From positions 1 to 62,178 of the forward strand of contig NZ_BMEO01000013.1 of NCBI RefSeq assembly GCF_014636635.1: 62,178 nucleotides of DNA, read 5' to 3'. Source of the stretch: Marinicella pacifica. Its GTDB lineage: Bacteria > Pseudomonadota > Gammaproteobacteria > Xanthomonadales > Marinicellaceae. The notes beneath the pieces are model-generated. The model made no database searches. It saw only the letters and a list, made by a program, of their open reading frames with translations, and was not told the origin of the DNA. The translations under genes and the position numbers were made by a program. This document shows, piece after piece, positions 54,809 through 62,178 of the stretch (within the stretch, counting starts at the first letter, position 1; each line of letters opens with the position of its first letter).

Positions 54809-56734
54809 ATGCCTTATTCCTATTTGTTGGGTGTGCTCATTGCATGCTTATCTTTAACTGTGTCTGCTGACACAACATCTTCTGAAAAAAACTTAACGCC
54901 ACTGGTGGTGACCGCCGGTTTAACACCGCTGGAAGCGATTGATTACGGTGGCACGTTAACCATCATTGATGGTGATGAAATTGATGCTTCGGGCAGCCTT
55001 TATTTGAGTGATTTATTGCGCTCCGTTCCCGGCTTTGCCATCAACCAGTCAGGCGGTATCGGCACCCAGACCCAGTTACGTATCCGCGGTGCCGAAGCCA
55101 ACCATGTTTTGGTTTTACGCGATGGTGTGCGCTTAAATGATGCCGGCGGTAACGATGAATTTCTGTTTAATTATGCGCTGCTGGATAACATTGAACGCAT
55201 CGAAATTATCCGTGGTCCGCAAAGTGCCCTGTGGGGCACCGATGCTTTGGCGGCAGTGATTCATATTATTTCCAAACAGACCGAAGAAAAAAACCTGCAA
55301 ACTGAACTGGAGTATGGCAGTTTTAACAGCCTGAAAGCCGCAGTTTCAGGTGGTTATGCACAATCCAATTGGGGGCTTCACGGCGGTATCACCGGTGTCG
55401 ACAGCGGTGGTAGTAACATCAGTCTGCAAGGTGATGAAAAGGATGGTTTTGAAAACCTCACGGCACGATTTGGTTTGGATAATAGCTGGTCTGATGCAAT
55501 CAGCAGCAGTGTGCGTTTTTCTCACAGTGATGCCATGAATGAATATGACGGCACTGATTTTATGGTCACAGGTTTACCGGTGGATGCAGATTTATGGACA
55601 GAGCGTGGTTTAACGACCGCCATGGCACAGTTTCGAATAAAACCCGAAAACAGCCGCTGGTCCAGTCGCTTTGATTACCATTACAGTGATACCAAGAGTG
55701 AAAATTTTTCGCTATACGGTCGCGACAGCCGCACCACCGCAGAAACCCATGAAGTGAAAGTGCTCAATTCATGGCGGCTTGGCAGTCAGGCCAAAGATCG
55801 TCTGAATATATTAATGGATCACCGCTCGGTTGATTTTACCCAAGCCGGAACTGCCACTGATTTTGGTGATCCCAATCAAAGTCAATCCTATCAAGTCACT
55901 GGTGTTGCCATTGAATTGCAAGGTCAAATCAATAAGCAATTCAACTGGCAAGCCTCCGCCCGGCATGATGATTTTAGTGTGTTTGAAGATGTCAGCAATT
56001 TTCAGCTCGCCGGCCGCTATCAACTGAGTCAGCAACAGAGAATTCGCGCCACTTTTGGCACCGGCAGCAAAGCCCCTTCATTTATTGAACGCTTTGGCTA
56101 TTTCCCGGCCCAATTTATCGGTAACCCGGACCTGAAACCCGAACAATCCAGATCCTATGAACTGGCCTATGAAATGGATTATCACAATCATCAGCTCGCC
56201 TTTATTTACTTTAATCAGGATTTAACCGATGAGATTGATGGGTTTGTATTTGATTTGGATGCCGGTGCTTTTACCGCCCGAAATAAGCTGAATGACAGTG
56301 AGCGACAGGGTCTTGAATTCAGTTGGCTCGGGCAGTGGACAACACATTTATCAAGTCGTTTCAACTACACCTACACGGATGCCACCGAAGAAGATGCCCA
56401 AGGTCAGTCCCACAAAGAAGTTCGACGCCCGGCGCATATTACCAGTCTCACCATAAACTATGATTTTGCCCAACAGCGCGGCCGACTGTACAGCACCATT
56501 CATCACCAAAGCAGTCAGTTGGATAATTTCTTTTCACCCAGTACTTTTGTCACTGAGAAAGTTTATCTTGACGGGTTTACCACAGTCAGCTTTAATGCCA
56601 GTTGGGCCTTTAGCGAAAGAACGCAGGCTTATTTACGCGCCGAGAATGCTTTTGATGAAAACTACCAAGAAGTGTATGGTTATGCCCGTCCGGGCGCCGG
56701 TTTTTATATTGGACTAAACCACCAGTTTTTTTAA
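54809..56734 (+). CDS. btuB: TonB-dependent vitamin B12 receptor BtuB
   Basis: This outer membrane transporter imports cobalamin at the expense of proton motive force relayed by TonB. The 641-residue precursor has a signal peptide (1-20), a TonB-box-like stretch near 30-36 (Leu-Val-Val-Thr-Ala), a plug domain (about 45-160; Leu-Arg-Ile-Arg-Gly-Ala-Glu-Ala-Asn, Ile-Arg-Gly-Pro-Gln-Ser-Ala-Leu-Trp-Gly) and a 22-strand barrel ending in Phe-Phe. The upstream cobalamin riboswitch gives the substrate assignment. CAGGAG precedes the ATG. No btuCDF genes are in the window. Confidence 0.93.
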   Translation: MPYSYLLGVLIACLSLTVSADTTSSEKNLTPLVVTAGLTPLEAIDYGGTLTIIDGDEIDASGSLYLSDLLRSVPGFAINQSGGIGTQTQLRIRGAEANHVLVLRDGVRLNDAGGNDEFLFNYALLDNIERIEIIRGPQSALWGTDALAAVIHIISKQTEEKNLQTELEYGSFNSLKAAVSGGYAQSNWGLHGGITGVDSGGSNISLQGDEKDGFENLTARFGLDNSWSDAISSSVRFSHSDAMNEYDGTDFMVTGLPVDADLWTERGLTTAMAQFRIKPENSRWSSRFDYHYSDTKSENFSLYGRDSRTTAETHEVKVLNSWRLGSQAKDRLNILMDHRSVDFTQAGTATDFGDPNQSQSYQVTGVAIELQGQINKQFNWQASARHDDFSVFEDVSNFQLAGRYQLSQQQRIRATFGTGSKAPSFIERFGYFPAQFIGNPDLKPEQSRSYELAYEMDYHNHQLAFIYFNQDLTDEIDGFVFDLDAGAFTARNKLNDSERQGLEFSWLGQWTTHLSSRFNYTYTDATEEDAQGQSHKEVRRPAHITSLTINYDFAQQRGRLYSTIHHQSSQLDNFFSPSTFVTEKVYLDGFTTVSFNASWAFSERTQAYLRAENAFDENYQEVYGYARPGAGFYIGLNHQFF

Positions 56735-56752
56735 GTATTGTCATTATGAGAG

Positions 56753-56787
56753 ACCACCGTTGTTGTCAGCTAAGCGGTGGTTTTTTA
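56753..56787 (+). terminator. Rho-independent terminator after btuB
   Basis: A 7-bp stem ACCACCG/CGGTGGT with a 15-base loop runs into six T. It isolates btuB from the following antiporter gene. Confidence 0.85.
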
Positions 56788-56837
56788 TTGGCGTCTTAAA
56801 CTGATTGAAGTAAACTAAACCCCTAAAAGAGGTTTCT

Positions 56838-58229
56838 ATGCAACCTAAAACAGTCCGTTTCGGTCACGCTGTCATGGTTTTTACCGGGGTATTTCTGATT
56901 ATCGCCGCCGGCATGTTTTATTTGGATCATCTATTACAGGTGGCCCTGTTCTTCGCTTTGCTGTGGGTCGGCTTGAATGCCCGCCTGATTGGCTTTCAGT
57001 ACATCAGTCAACGGGAATTTATGAACAGCGCCATTGCACGCGCTTTACCGGCCATATATATTTTCTTGCTTATCGGTTTGCTGATTGCGGCTTTAATGAA
57101 AAGCGGTACGGTCGCGATGTTAATTTATTACGGACTGGACTGGCTGACGCCCGCTCTTATGTTGCCGATTGGCTTTGTATTGTGTGCTTTGATGTCAGTG
57201 ATCACCGGCACTTCCTGGGGCACCGTCGGTACTTTGGGCGTGGTGTTGATGGGTATGGCCGAAACGGTGGGTTTACCTTTGTATTGGGTGGCCGGCTCGG
57301 TGGTGTCCGGTGCCACTTTTGGCGATAAAATGTCGCCCATTTCCGACACCACCAATCTGGCGGCTATGAGCACCGACACGGATTTATATGACCACATAAA
57401 ATCTATGGCCATGACCACCGGGCCGACTTTTGTGCTGGTGTTGATTGTCTTCTTTGTTGTCGGCTGGCAGTTGCCGGTTCATGACAGCAGTTTACAGCAG
57501 GTGGCAAATTTACAACAGGCACTGGCTCAACAATTCGATTTAAACCCCTGGATAACGGTTGCACCGATTGCAGCTCTGATTCTTTTTAGCTACCGGCGCT
57601 TTGAGCCCGAACTCGCCATGGTGGCCGCAATCATAACGGCGACGGTGGTTGCCATTTTTTGGCAACTACAAAGTTTGCCTCAGATGGCGCAAGCCTTGTG
57701 GTCCAATCAGCCTGCAGAGACCTCTTTAGAATCCTTAAATCAACTGTTAGGACGCGGTGGTTTATACAGCATGGCCTGGACTTTGTTGTTGGCCATACTG
57801 GCCATTGCGATGGGTGGAATTTTACAACGTGCCGGCTTTATCCACGGCTTATTCAGCGGCTTTATTGAGCGCATCAAATCGGTGGGCGGTTTGGTCGGCA
57901 CCACATTATTAAGCGGTTTGATGCTGGTGGCCTCACTGGGTGAGGCTTATATTGCCATTATCCTCAACAGCCAATTGTTTAAAAAAGTTTATCGAAACCG
58001 GGGACTGGATTCAGCCGTGTTATCTCGTACCGTAGAAGAGGGTGTGACTTTAATGGCCGGACTTATTCCCTGGACCACCGCCGGCGCTTTTTATGCGGCC
58101 ACATTGAATATTGATGTTCTGGCGTTTGCACCCTATGCATTACTCAACTTAATCAACCCGTTAACGGCCATTGTGTTTGCTGTTTTGGGTTGGTCGATTA
58201 TGCGCACTGATCACTCAAAGCAGTCATAA
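56838..58229 (+). CDS. NhaC-type Na+/H+ antiporter family protein
   Basis: The 463-residue inner membrane protein has about eleven hydrophobic helices and the NhaC signature blocks: Thr-Gly-Thr-Ser-Trp-Gly-Thr-Val-Gly-Thr near 122, Ser-Gly-Ala-Thr-Phe-Gly-Asp-Lys-Met-Ser-Pro-Ile-Ser-Asp-Thr-Thr near 156 and Leu-Ile-Pro-Trp-Thr-Thr near 410. Transport of Na+ for H+, or of a carboxylate pair, cannot be told apart by sequence. GAGG lies about 5 bases before the ATG. It has its own unit after the btuB terminator. Confidence 0.9.
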   Translation: MQPKTVRFGHAVMVFTGVFLIIAAGMFYLDHLLQVALFFALLWVGLNARLIGFQYISQREFMNSAIARALPAIYIFLLIGLLIAALMKSGTVAMLIYYGLDWLTPALMLPIGFVLCALMSVITGTSWGTVGTLGVVLMGMAETVGLPLYWVAGSVVSGATFGDKMSPISDTTNLAAMSTDTDLYDHIKSMAMTTGPTFVLVLIVFFVVGWQLPVHDSSLQQVANLQQALAQQFDLNPWITVAPIAALILFSYRRFEPELAMVAAIITATVVAIFWQLQSLPQMAQALWSNQPAETSLESLNQLLGRGGLYSMAWTLLLAILAIAMGGILQRAGFIHGLFSGFIERIKSVGGLVGTTLLSGLMLVASLGEAYIAIILNSQLFKKVYRNRGLDSAVLSRTVEEGVTLMAGLIPWTTAGAFYAATLNIDVLAFAPYALLNLINPLTAIVFAVLGWSIMRTDHSKQS

Positions 58230-58232
58230 AAG

Positions 58233-58264
58233 CCCTTACAAAGACTTATCAGTCCTTGTAAGGG
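58233..58264. terminator. Hairpin between convergent genes
   Basis: A 13-base stem CCCTTACAAAGAC/GTCCTTGTAAGGG (one mismatch) with a 6-base loop starts 4 bases after the antiporter stop. No T-run follows, so its action as terminator is uncertain; it directly adjoins dispersed repeat copy B. Confidence 0.5.
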
Positions 58265-58326
58265 AATCAGCTTAGGAGTGCTGCGTGAGCTGGGAGCGGA
58301 AGTGTAAGTCCCAAGAACACACCTTT
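58265..58326. repeat. Dispersed repeat, copy B (short, reverse orientation)
   Basis: The reverse complement of 58306-58326 is identical over 21 bases to the start of copy A at 53785, and a GCAGCACTCC match lies further in. The repeat abuts the stop codon of the S8 peptidase gene without a gap. Confidence 0.6.
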
Positions 58327-61300
58327 TTATTCAAACCCGTCTTTGAAAATCAAATCCACCAAAGCAGAACAGGTGTTGGGTGTATGCACATTGTTGTACT
58401 GAATATCATCGATATAAAAACCCTCTTCTTCATACCCGGGATCTGTTGACATACTCCAGCGGATTTGCACATTTTGACCGGCATATGCCGATAAATCATG
58501 TGAAACCGGGTCAAATCCACTTGATGCACCACCAAAAGCACCTTGGGTGGTGGGATAACCACATCCGTTAATTGGCGGATTCTGAGTTGAGCTGAAATTA
58601 CTTGGATAACCACCCACAGGGGGTAAATCCTGCCAGCTGTTACCACCATCAGTTGAGATTTCTACGACCACACCATCCCAATTGGCTTCAATTTCATACC
58701 AAGCCCGGTAATCAATGGAAGGAGATCCTGCATTCGGAACAGAGATAAGCGGTGAATGCATACGTGCGCAGGTGTTGGATGTGTAGGTATTGGCCCCTTC
58801 AAAAGTACTGCGATAGCTTAAATTACCATTAAATGAACGTTCATTACTGACTGACCAGGTGCCGGATAGATTCATTAAAAGGCTGTTATCGACATCATCA
58901 TTGATGGTACCCACCACGGCAGATGGCTGACCAAAGGCGGTGCCGGCCAGTTCAGTTGATAAATCGGATTCATTGCTGCCATTAACGGCTTTTATGCGGT
59001 AATAATAAGGTTGGCCATCTACCACAGAAAAGTCTGTGAACTGCGTACCCGAAGGCACCGTGGTTAACAGCGTTGAACCGTTTGCGATAAAATTATGCTG
59101 TATGTCTCGGTAAATTTTATACTGGATATCCGGATCCGCCGGACAATGACTGCTGGCAGCAGGCCAAGTCATAGTCAGTCCACAGGTGTTATTGGCTTGA
59201 TTGTTTAATGCGACTTGACCGCCATTAAACTGGGGTGGAATGTCACAAATTTGGGTTGAACTTACATCCACACAATTGCTGAGTGCACTTTCATAATCAC
59301 TGTTAAAAGCGCGCACCTGATAAGCATAGTTGTAGCCGCCCACTGTGCTTAAATCAGTGTAACTGTTGGTGGCACTTTGCCCCAGGTATCGCATACTGCC
59401 CGGCTCGATACTCAGACAGGTACCGTTGGCACGATACAATTCATAATAATCAGCATGACTGGCAGCCGCCCAATTCAAATCAACACCACTCAAGCCCTGA
59501 TCAGTGGCGGTTAAGCTGCCGGGATTTCCCAGTGGCTGTGGTGTCAAGCTGCCTAAGTCTCCGCCAACCGCCAAAGCAAAACCTTGCCGATTGGTTCCAA
59601 AACTGCCATCCCCCGGGATGTTACCGCCGGAAACAGTCAACTGATAAGTGCCTGATTGTGGTGCGGTTATCCGCACCTGCTCAACGGTGTTGATGCTATC
59701 GGCCGAACCGCCCATTTGGGATTCTGCAGAAATGCCCGAGTTCATGACATTACCCAAATAAGTGCCATTCGGGGCCGCCACGGTTAAGTTCAGGTCATTC
59801 ACCAGGGTGACACCAGAACCGGTGGGGCCGGCTAAATCGTACCAGGTTAAGGTGGCACGAAATTCCTGTCCGGATAAAACATCCACGTTAAAGGTCATAC
59901 TTTCGCCTGTTTTCAGTCCATTTTCATGGGTCACATCCCAGAACTTTATGCGGCGACTGTCACCGTTAAAATACAAAGTATTGGCCAGCCAAGGTCGGCC
60001 CCAACCGGTGTGCCGGTAGTTAAAACCGGCATCCACATTGGTACCGTTAAGAATCATGGCTTTCATCAATTGCCCGCTGGGAATCAAGACATCGGCACTG
60101 TTTTTAACTCCGGTCGGGTAAAATCCATCGGTAAAATACTGGCGCAATAAAGCCAGTCCACCGGCGGTTATCGGGGTGGCCATGGATGTGCCGCTCATGT
60201 TTTTAGTGCTTGGATTGTCGATGGTGTTATTGTTATTGCTGTCACCGCTGGCCGATGTGATACTGGAACCGGTGGTGGAAATATCCGGTTTTAAGCGCCC
60301 GTCATCGGTCAATCCCCGGTTAGAAAATCCGGCCACGCTGGAACTGTTGCCATGACCCAGTGCACCCACGGTTAAGGCATTTTTGGCATTTCCCGGTGAA
60401 CTGGTGCTGTTATTGGTGCCATCATCGTTACCCGCCGCCATCACAATAATCATATCGTCTAAATCCCGCAATGACCGGTCTAAATTCGCGTCTGAGCTGA
60501 TGTATTCACCATAAGTGGAAGCCCCATAACTGTTACTGTGGATGCGTGCTCCGGCCTCATAAGCCTGTTGCCACATCGGTGACGAGCCAATACCGGATAA
60601 ACCTGAATTACCACCCAAATCCTGAAATAATATCTGGGCATTAGGCGCCATGCCGTCATCCGTGTCATATCCTGACTGGTTCGGGTTAGATACCGAACCA
60701 CCGACTTGTTTATCACCGGCCACAGAGCCGGACACATGGGTGCCGTGATAACCGGCCCATGCATGATCGTAACTGGTGGCGCCGGGCATCACCCAATAAG
60801 CCAGTACTTTGTTGTTGGGGTAAACGGTGCCCACCAGAGGTGGCGCCGTGTTTTGTGCATCGGTGAGCGCCGTTGAAACGCCGGCTCCTTTATCCAAATG
60901 CACAAACCAGTCTTCATTGCGATCTAAACCGGAATCCGCCACCGCCACAATTTGACCACTGCCGTAAAGACCCTTATCAAATAGCGTTTGGTCGTTTAAA
61001 TTTGCACTGGTGTCCTGAATCGCGGGTACCGCATGTTGGTTCATCAGACGTTCGGGGTAATACAGATTAATCCATTGAATGCCTTCAGCTGAAGCCAGTT
61101 GACTGAGTGCCGCATCCAGATTTTGGGCGGGCAAACGCACCGCTAATCGGTTATCTTCTTGTGGGATATTGGATTGAATGAATTGCACTGAGGGTGTCAT
61201 TTTTTGTATCAATGCCCGTAAATGCGCACGGGGATAATCGCTAAAAGCCTGAATGGTTACATCAAAATGACTCAAAGCCGGCCGGTTGACGGACCAGAGA

Positions 61301-61716
61301 CTGGGTGAAATTTTAAAACCACTTTGAAAAGGTCCGTGCCAACGTATATCACTATTTTGACCTAATACATTGCGGTCAACATCTTGCCAATTCACTAAAT
61401 AGGCATTGGCCGGCAAATAATTTAATACCTTAAAACCCCGGGATTTTAACCAGTCCGCACTCGCATGCCCTTGGTTAAATTGAACGATGCCATATCGATC
61501 TGATGCGGTATCACTTAAGCCCATGGCACTAAAATTCAGACGTTCTGCAGTGGGATCAAAAGCGCCGGTGGCCAGAATTAACTTGTTATCCTCAATCGCC
61601 TGTCGCATGGATGCGGTAGAAGGCTGGTGGCTGTTGATTGCTTGCGTGGTTGCCAGAGCGGTGCCTGAGGTGGCCAATATGATGGCCGCAGCCAGGGGTT
61701 TAAGTGTTGGTTTCAT
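58327..61716 (-). CDS. Secreted S8 subtilisin-like serine peptidase with C-terminal FKDGFE tail
   Basis: The 1129-residue precursor has a signal peptide (1-22, ending Ala-Leu-Ala), an N-terminal propeptide-like region (about 23-240) and an S8 catalytic domain with D261 (Val-Ala-Asp-Ser-Gly), H324 (Tyr-His-Gly-Thr-His-Val), oxyanion N430 and S511 (Gly-Thr-Ser-Met-Ala-Thr-Pro). A beta-sandwich follows (about 575-720), then one or two fibronectin type III-like segments (about 735-930) and a C-terminal beta domain (about 955-1115) resembling those of secreted metallo- and serine peptidases. The last residues are Ile-Phe-Lys-Asp-Gly-Phe-Glu. AGAGGA precedes the ATG at 61716. Confidence 0.92.
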   Translation of the reverse strand: MKPTLKPLAAAIILATSGTALATTQAINSHQPSTASMRQAIEDNKLILATGAFDPTAERLNFSAMGLSDTASDRYGIVQFNQGHASADWLKSRGFKVLNYLPANAYLVNWQDVDRNVLGQNSDIRWHGPFQSGFKISPSLWSVNRPALSHFDVTIQAFSDYPRAHLRALIQKMTPSVQFIQSNIPQEDNRLAVRLPAQNLDAALSQLASAEGIQWINLYYPERLMNQHAVPAIQDTSANLNDQTLFDKGLYGSGQIVAVADSGLDRNEDWFVHLDKGAGVSTALTDAQNTAPPLVGTVYPNNKVLAYWVMPGATSYDHAWAGYHGTHVSGSVAGDKQVGGSVSNPNQSGYDTDDGMAPNAQILFQDLGGNSGLSGIGSSPMWQQAYEAGARIHSNSYGASTYGEYISSDANLDRSLRDLDDMIIVMAAGNDDGTNNSTSSPGNAKNALTVGALGHGNSSSVAGFSNRGLTDDGRLKPDISTTGSSITSASGDSNNNNTIDNPSTKNMSGTSMATPITAGGLALLRQYFTDGFYPTGVKNSADVLIPSGQLMKAMILNGTNVDAGFNYRHTGWGRPWLANTLYFNGDSRRIKFWDVTHENGLKTGESMTFNVDVLSGQEFRATLTWYDLAGPTGSGVTLVNDLNLTVAAPNGTYLGNVMNSGISAESQMGGSADSINTVEQVRITAPQSGTYQLTVSGGNIPGDGSFGTNRQGFALAVGGDLGSLTPQPLGNPGSLTATDQGLSGVDLNWAAASHADYYELYRANGTCLSIEPGSMRYLGQSATNSYTDLSTVGGYNYAYQVRAFNSDYESALSNCVDVSSTQICDIPPQFNGGQVALNNQANNTCGLTMTWPAASSHCPADPDIQYKIYRDIQHNFIANGSTLLTTVPSGTQFTDFSVVDGQPYYYRIKAVNGSNESDLSTELAGTAFGQPSAVVGTINDDVDNSLLMNLSGTWSVSNERSFNGNLSYRSTFEGANTYTSNTCARMHSPLISVPNAGSPSIDYRAWYEIEANWDGVVVEISTDGGNSWQDLPPVGGYPSNFSSTQNPPINGCGYPTTQGAFGGASSGFDPVSHDLSAYAGQNVQIRWSMSTDPGYEEEGFYIDDIQYNNVHTPNTCSALVDLIFKDGFE

Positions 61717-61742
61717 GGAAGTCCTCTTTTTAACGTGTTTGG

Positions 61743-61773
61743 TTTATACCTGATGAATATCGTTCACTGTCAA
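61743..61773 (-). promoter_or_regulatory. Candidate promoter for the S8 peptidase gene
   Basis: On the minus strand TTGACA (61773-61768) and TATAAA (61748-61743) are spaced by 19 bases, or 18 if the -10 is read as GTATAA. The -10 lies 26 bases before the start codon, giving a leader of about 20 bases. Confidence 0.5.
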
Positions 61774-61921
61774 CGGTTTTTTTAGCTAAAAATTTGGCAG
61801 CAAACCCTAAAAAAGATTTGTTTTAATTTATTTTCATTCTATTTGCAATCATCGCCTGCTTTTTTTAATAACGCAAGAACGTTGTACAAGGCACGACATA
61901 TACAAAAATATAAGGCTTATT

Positions 61922-62027
61922 ACATGGGCAGCGCAGGAGAGCTGCTGAGCAGCACGAGCCGGTTAGGCCAGGTAAATCGTGAGTAAGCGGCCACTTCCGC
62001 CCCAAGGACATTTCTTCTTCATTGTAA
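61922..62027. repeat. Dispersed repeat, copy C (diverged, reverse orientation)
   Basis: Within the 345-base gap between the peptidase and the regulator gene, the reverse complement of this stretch carries TCCTTGGGGC, AAGTGGCCGC and AACCGGCTCGTGCTGCTCAG in the same order as the related motifs of copy A, without the inverted repeat in the middle. Apart from this repeat and the peptidase promoter, I see nothing in the gap; 61790-61915 is AT-rich. Confidence 0.5.
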
Positions 62028-62061
62028 ATGTCATTTTATGTTCTGCTTGTAAAGGGTGGTG

Positions 62062-62178
62062 TTATTCCTGAACCGGTTTCTTTTTCAGTTTTCTTTGTAA
62101 AGTCCGGCGGTGCATATTCAGGGCTTTGGCGGTTTGGCTGATGTTGCCGTTGTGTTCCTGCAGCACCCGTTGAATGTG
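62062..62178 (-). CDS. C-terminal end of a Fis-type response regulator (RegA/PrrA/ActR-like), partial
   Basis: Only the last 38 codons are inside the window. They encode a Fis-type helix-turn-helix: His-Ile-Gln-Arg-Val-Leu, then Gly-Asn-Ile-Ser-Gln-Thr-Ala-Lys-Ala-Leu and Met-His-Arg-Arg-Thr-Leu-Gln-Arg-Lys-Leu. The Asn-Met-His-Arg-Arg-Thr-Leu-Gln-Arg-Lys-Leu recognition helix is the hallmark of RegA/PrrA/ActR redox-responsive regulators, whose partner kinase RegB/PrrB is usually adjacent. The start lies beyond the right edge. Confidence 0.8.
   Translation of the reverse strand, partial: HIQRVLQEHNGNISQTAKALNMHRRTLQRKLKKKPVQE

Overview
The window reads as one chromosomal segment of a free-living, aerobic, Gram-negative gammaproteobacterium. 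Gene orders typical of that class are intact: lptD-surA-pdxA-ksgA, hfq-hflX-hflK-hflC-yjeT-purA, and LysM gene-dprA-smg-topA-tsaC. Base composition is moderate (roughly mid-40s % G+C by eye). A subtilase at the right end finishes in a Phe-Lys-Asp-Gly-Phe-Glu tail. From memory that tail, plus the overall gene content, suggests a marine lineage near Marinicella or the Xanthomonadales relatives. This placement is a guess, not a result.

Layout. 1-4.4 kb: a C-terminally truncated rhomboid gene and a lipid A acyltransferase on the minus strand, then sppA and rpoH on the plus strand. 4.5-6.1 kb: a cytochrome b561 / cytochrome c'-like / small exported protein operon closed by a two-way terminator. 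6.2-7.0 kb: an exported repeat protein with eight perfect-length 18-residue repeats. 7.1-12.8 kb: the minus-strand lptD-surA-pdxA-ksgA-bioD operon. 13-15.8 kb: a YegP-like protein, a methyltransferase, an MscS channel and a hydrolase coupled to aspS. 17.7-22.2 kb: a membrane-anchored Ser/Thr kinase overlapping a tRNA-queuosine mannosyltransferase-like gene, then VanZ and a GtrB-like glycosyltransferase. 22.2-28.7 kb: an AT-richer block with two methyltransferases and two tandem MdoB/LtaS-type phosphoglycerol transferases, sitting where many relatives carry miaA upstream of hfq. 28.8-34.5 kb: hfq to purA, and def. 34.7-45.9 kb: LysM protein, dprA, smg, topA, tsaC, waaA, elaA, an M17 aminopeptidase, a HerA/YjgR-type ATPase and a TauE permease, nearly all overlapping or closely spaced. 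45.9-46.1 kb: a short convergent intergenic region packed with DnaA boxes. 46.1-51.1 kb: hemY-hemX, a porin, and a divergent phoR without phoB. 51.1-54.4 kb: a 226-bp MITE-like element, an SDR, the PII protein GlnB, a TPR/transglutaminase-like lipoprotein and a META-domain protein. 54.5-58.2 kb: a cobalamin riboswitch, btuB and an NhaC-type antiporter. 58.3-62.2 kb: a large secreted S8 peptidase and the C-terminal end of a Fis-type response regulator cut by the window edge.

Most of the window is core housekeeping: outer membrane biogenesis, translation, heme, stress response and DNA uptake/topology. The least explained signals are the DnaA-box cluster in a promoterless convergent gap, the alternating 18-residue repeat protein, the MITE with its inverted ends and a 4-bp target duplication, a dispersed repeat seen three times in the last 9 kb, the twin phosphoglycerol transferases, and the C-terminal Gly-Phe-Glu tail of the subtilase. 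No tRNA, rRNA, CRISPR array, prophage or intact insertion sequence was found.
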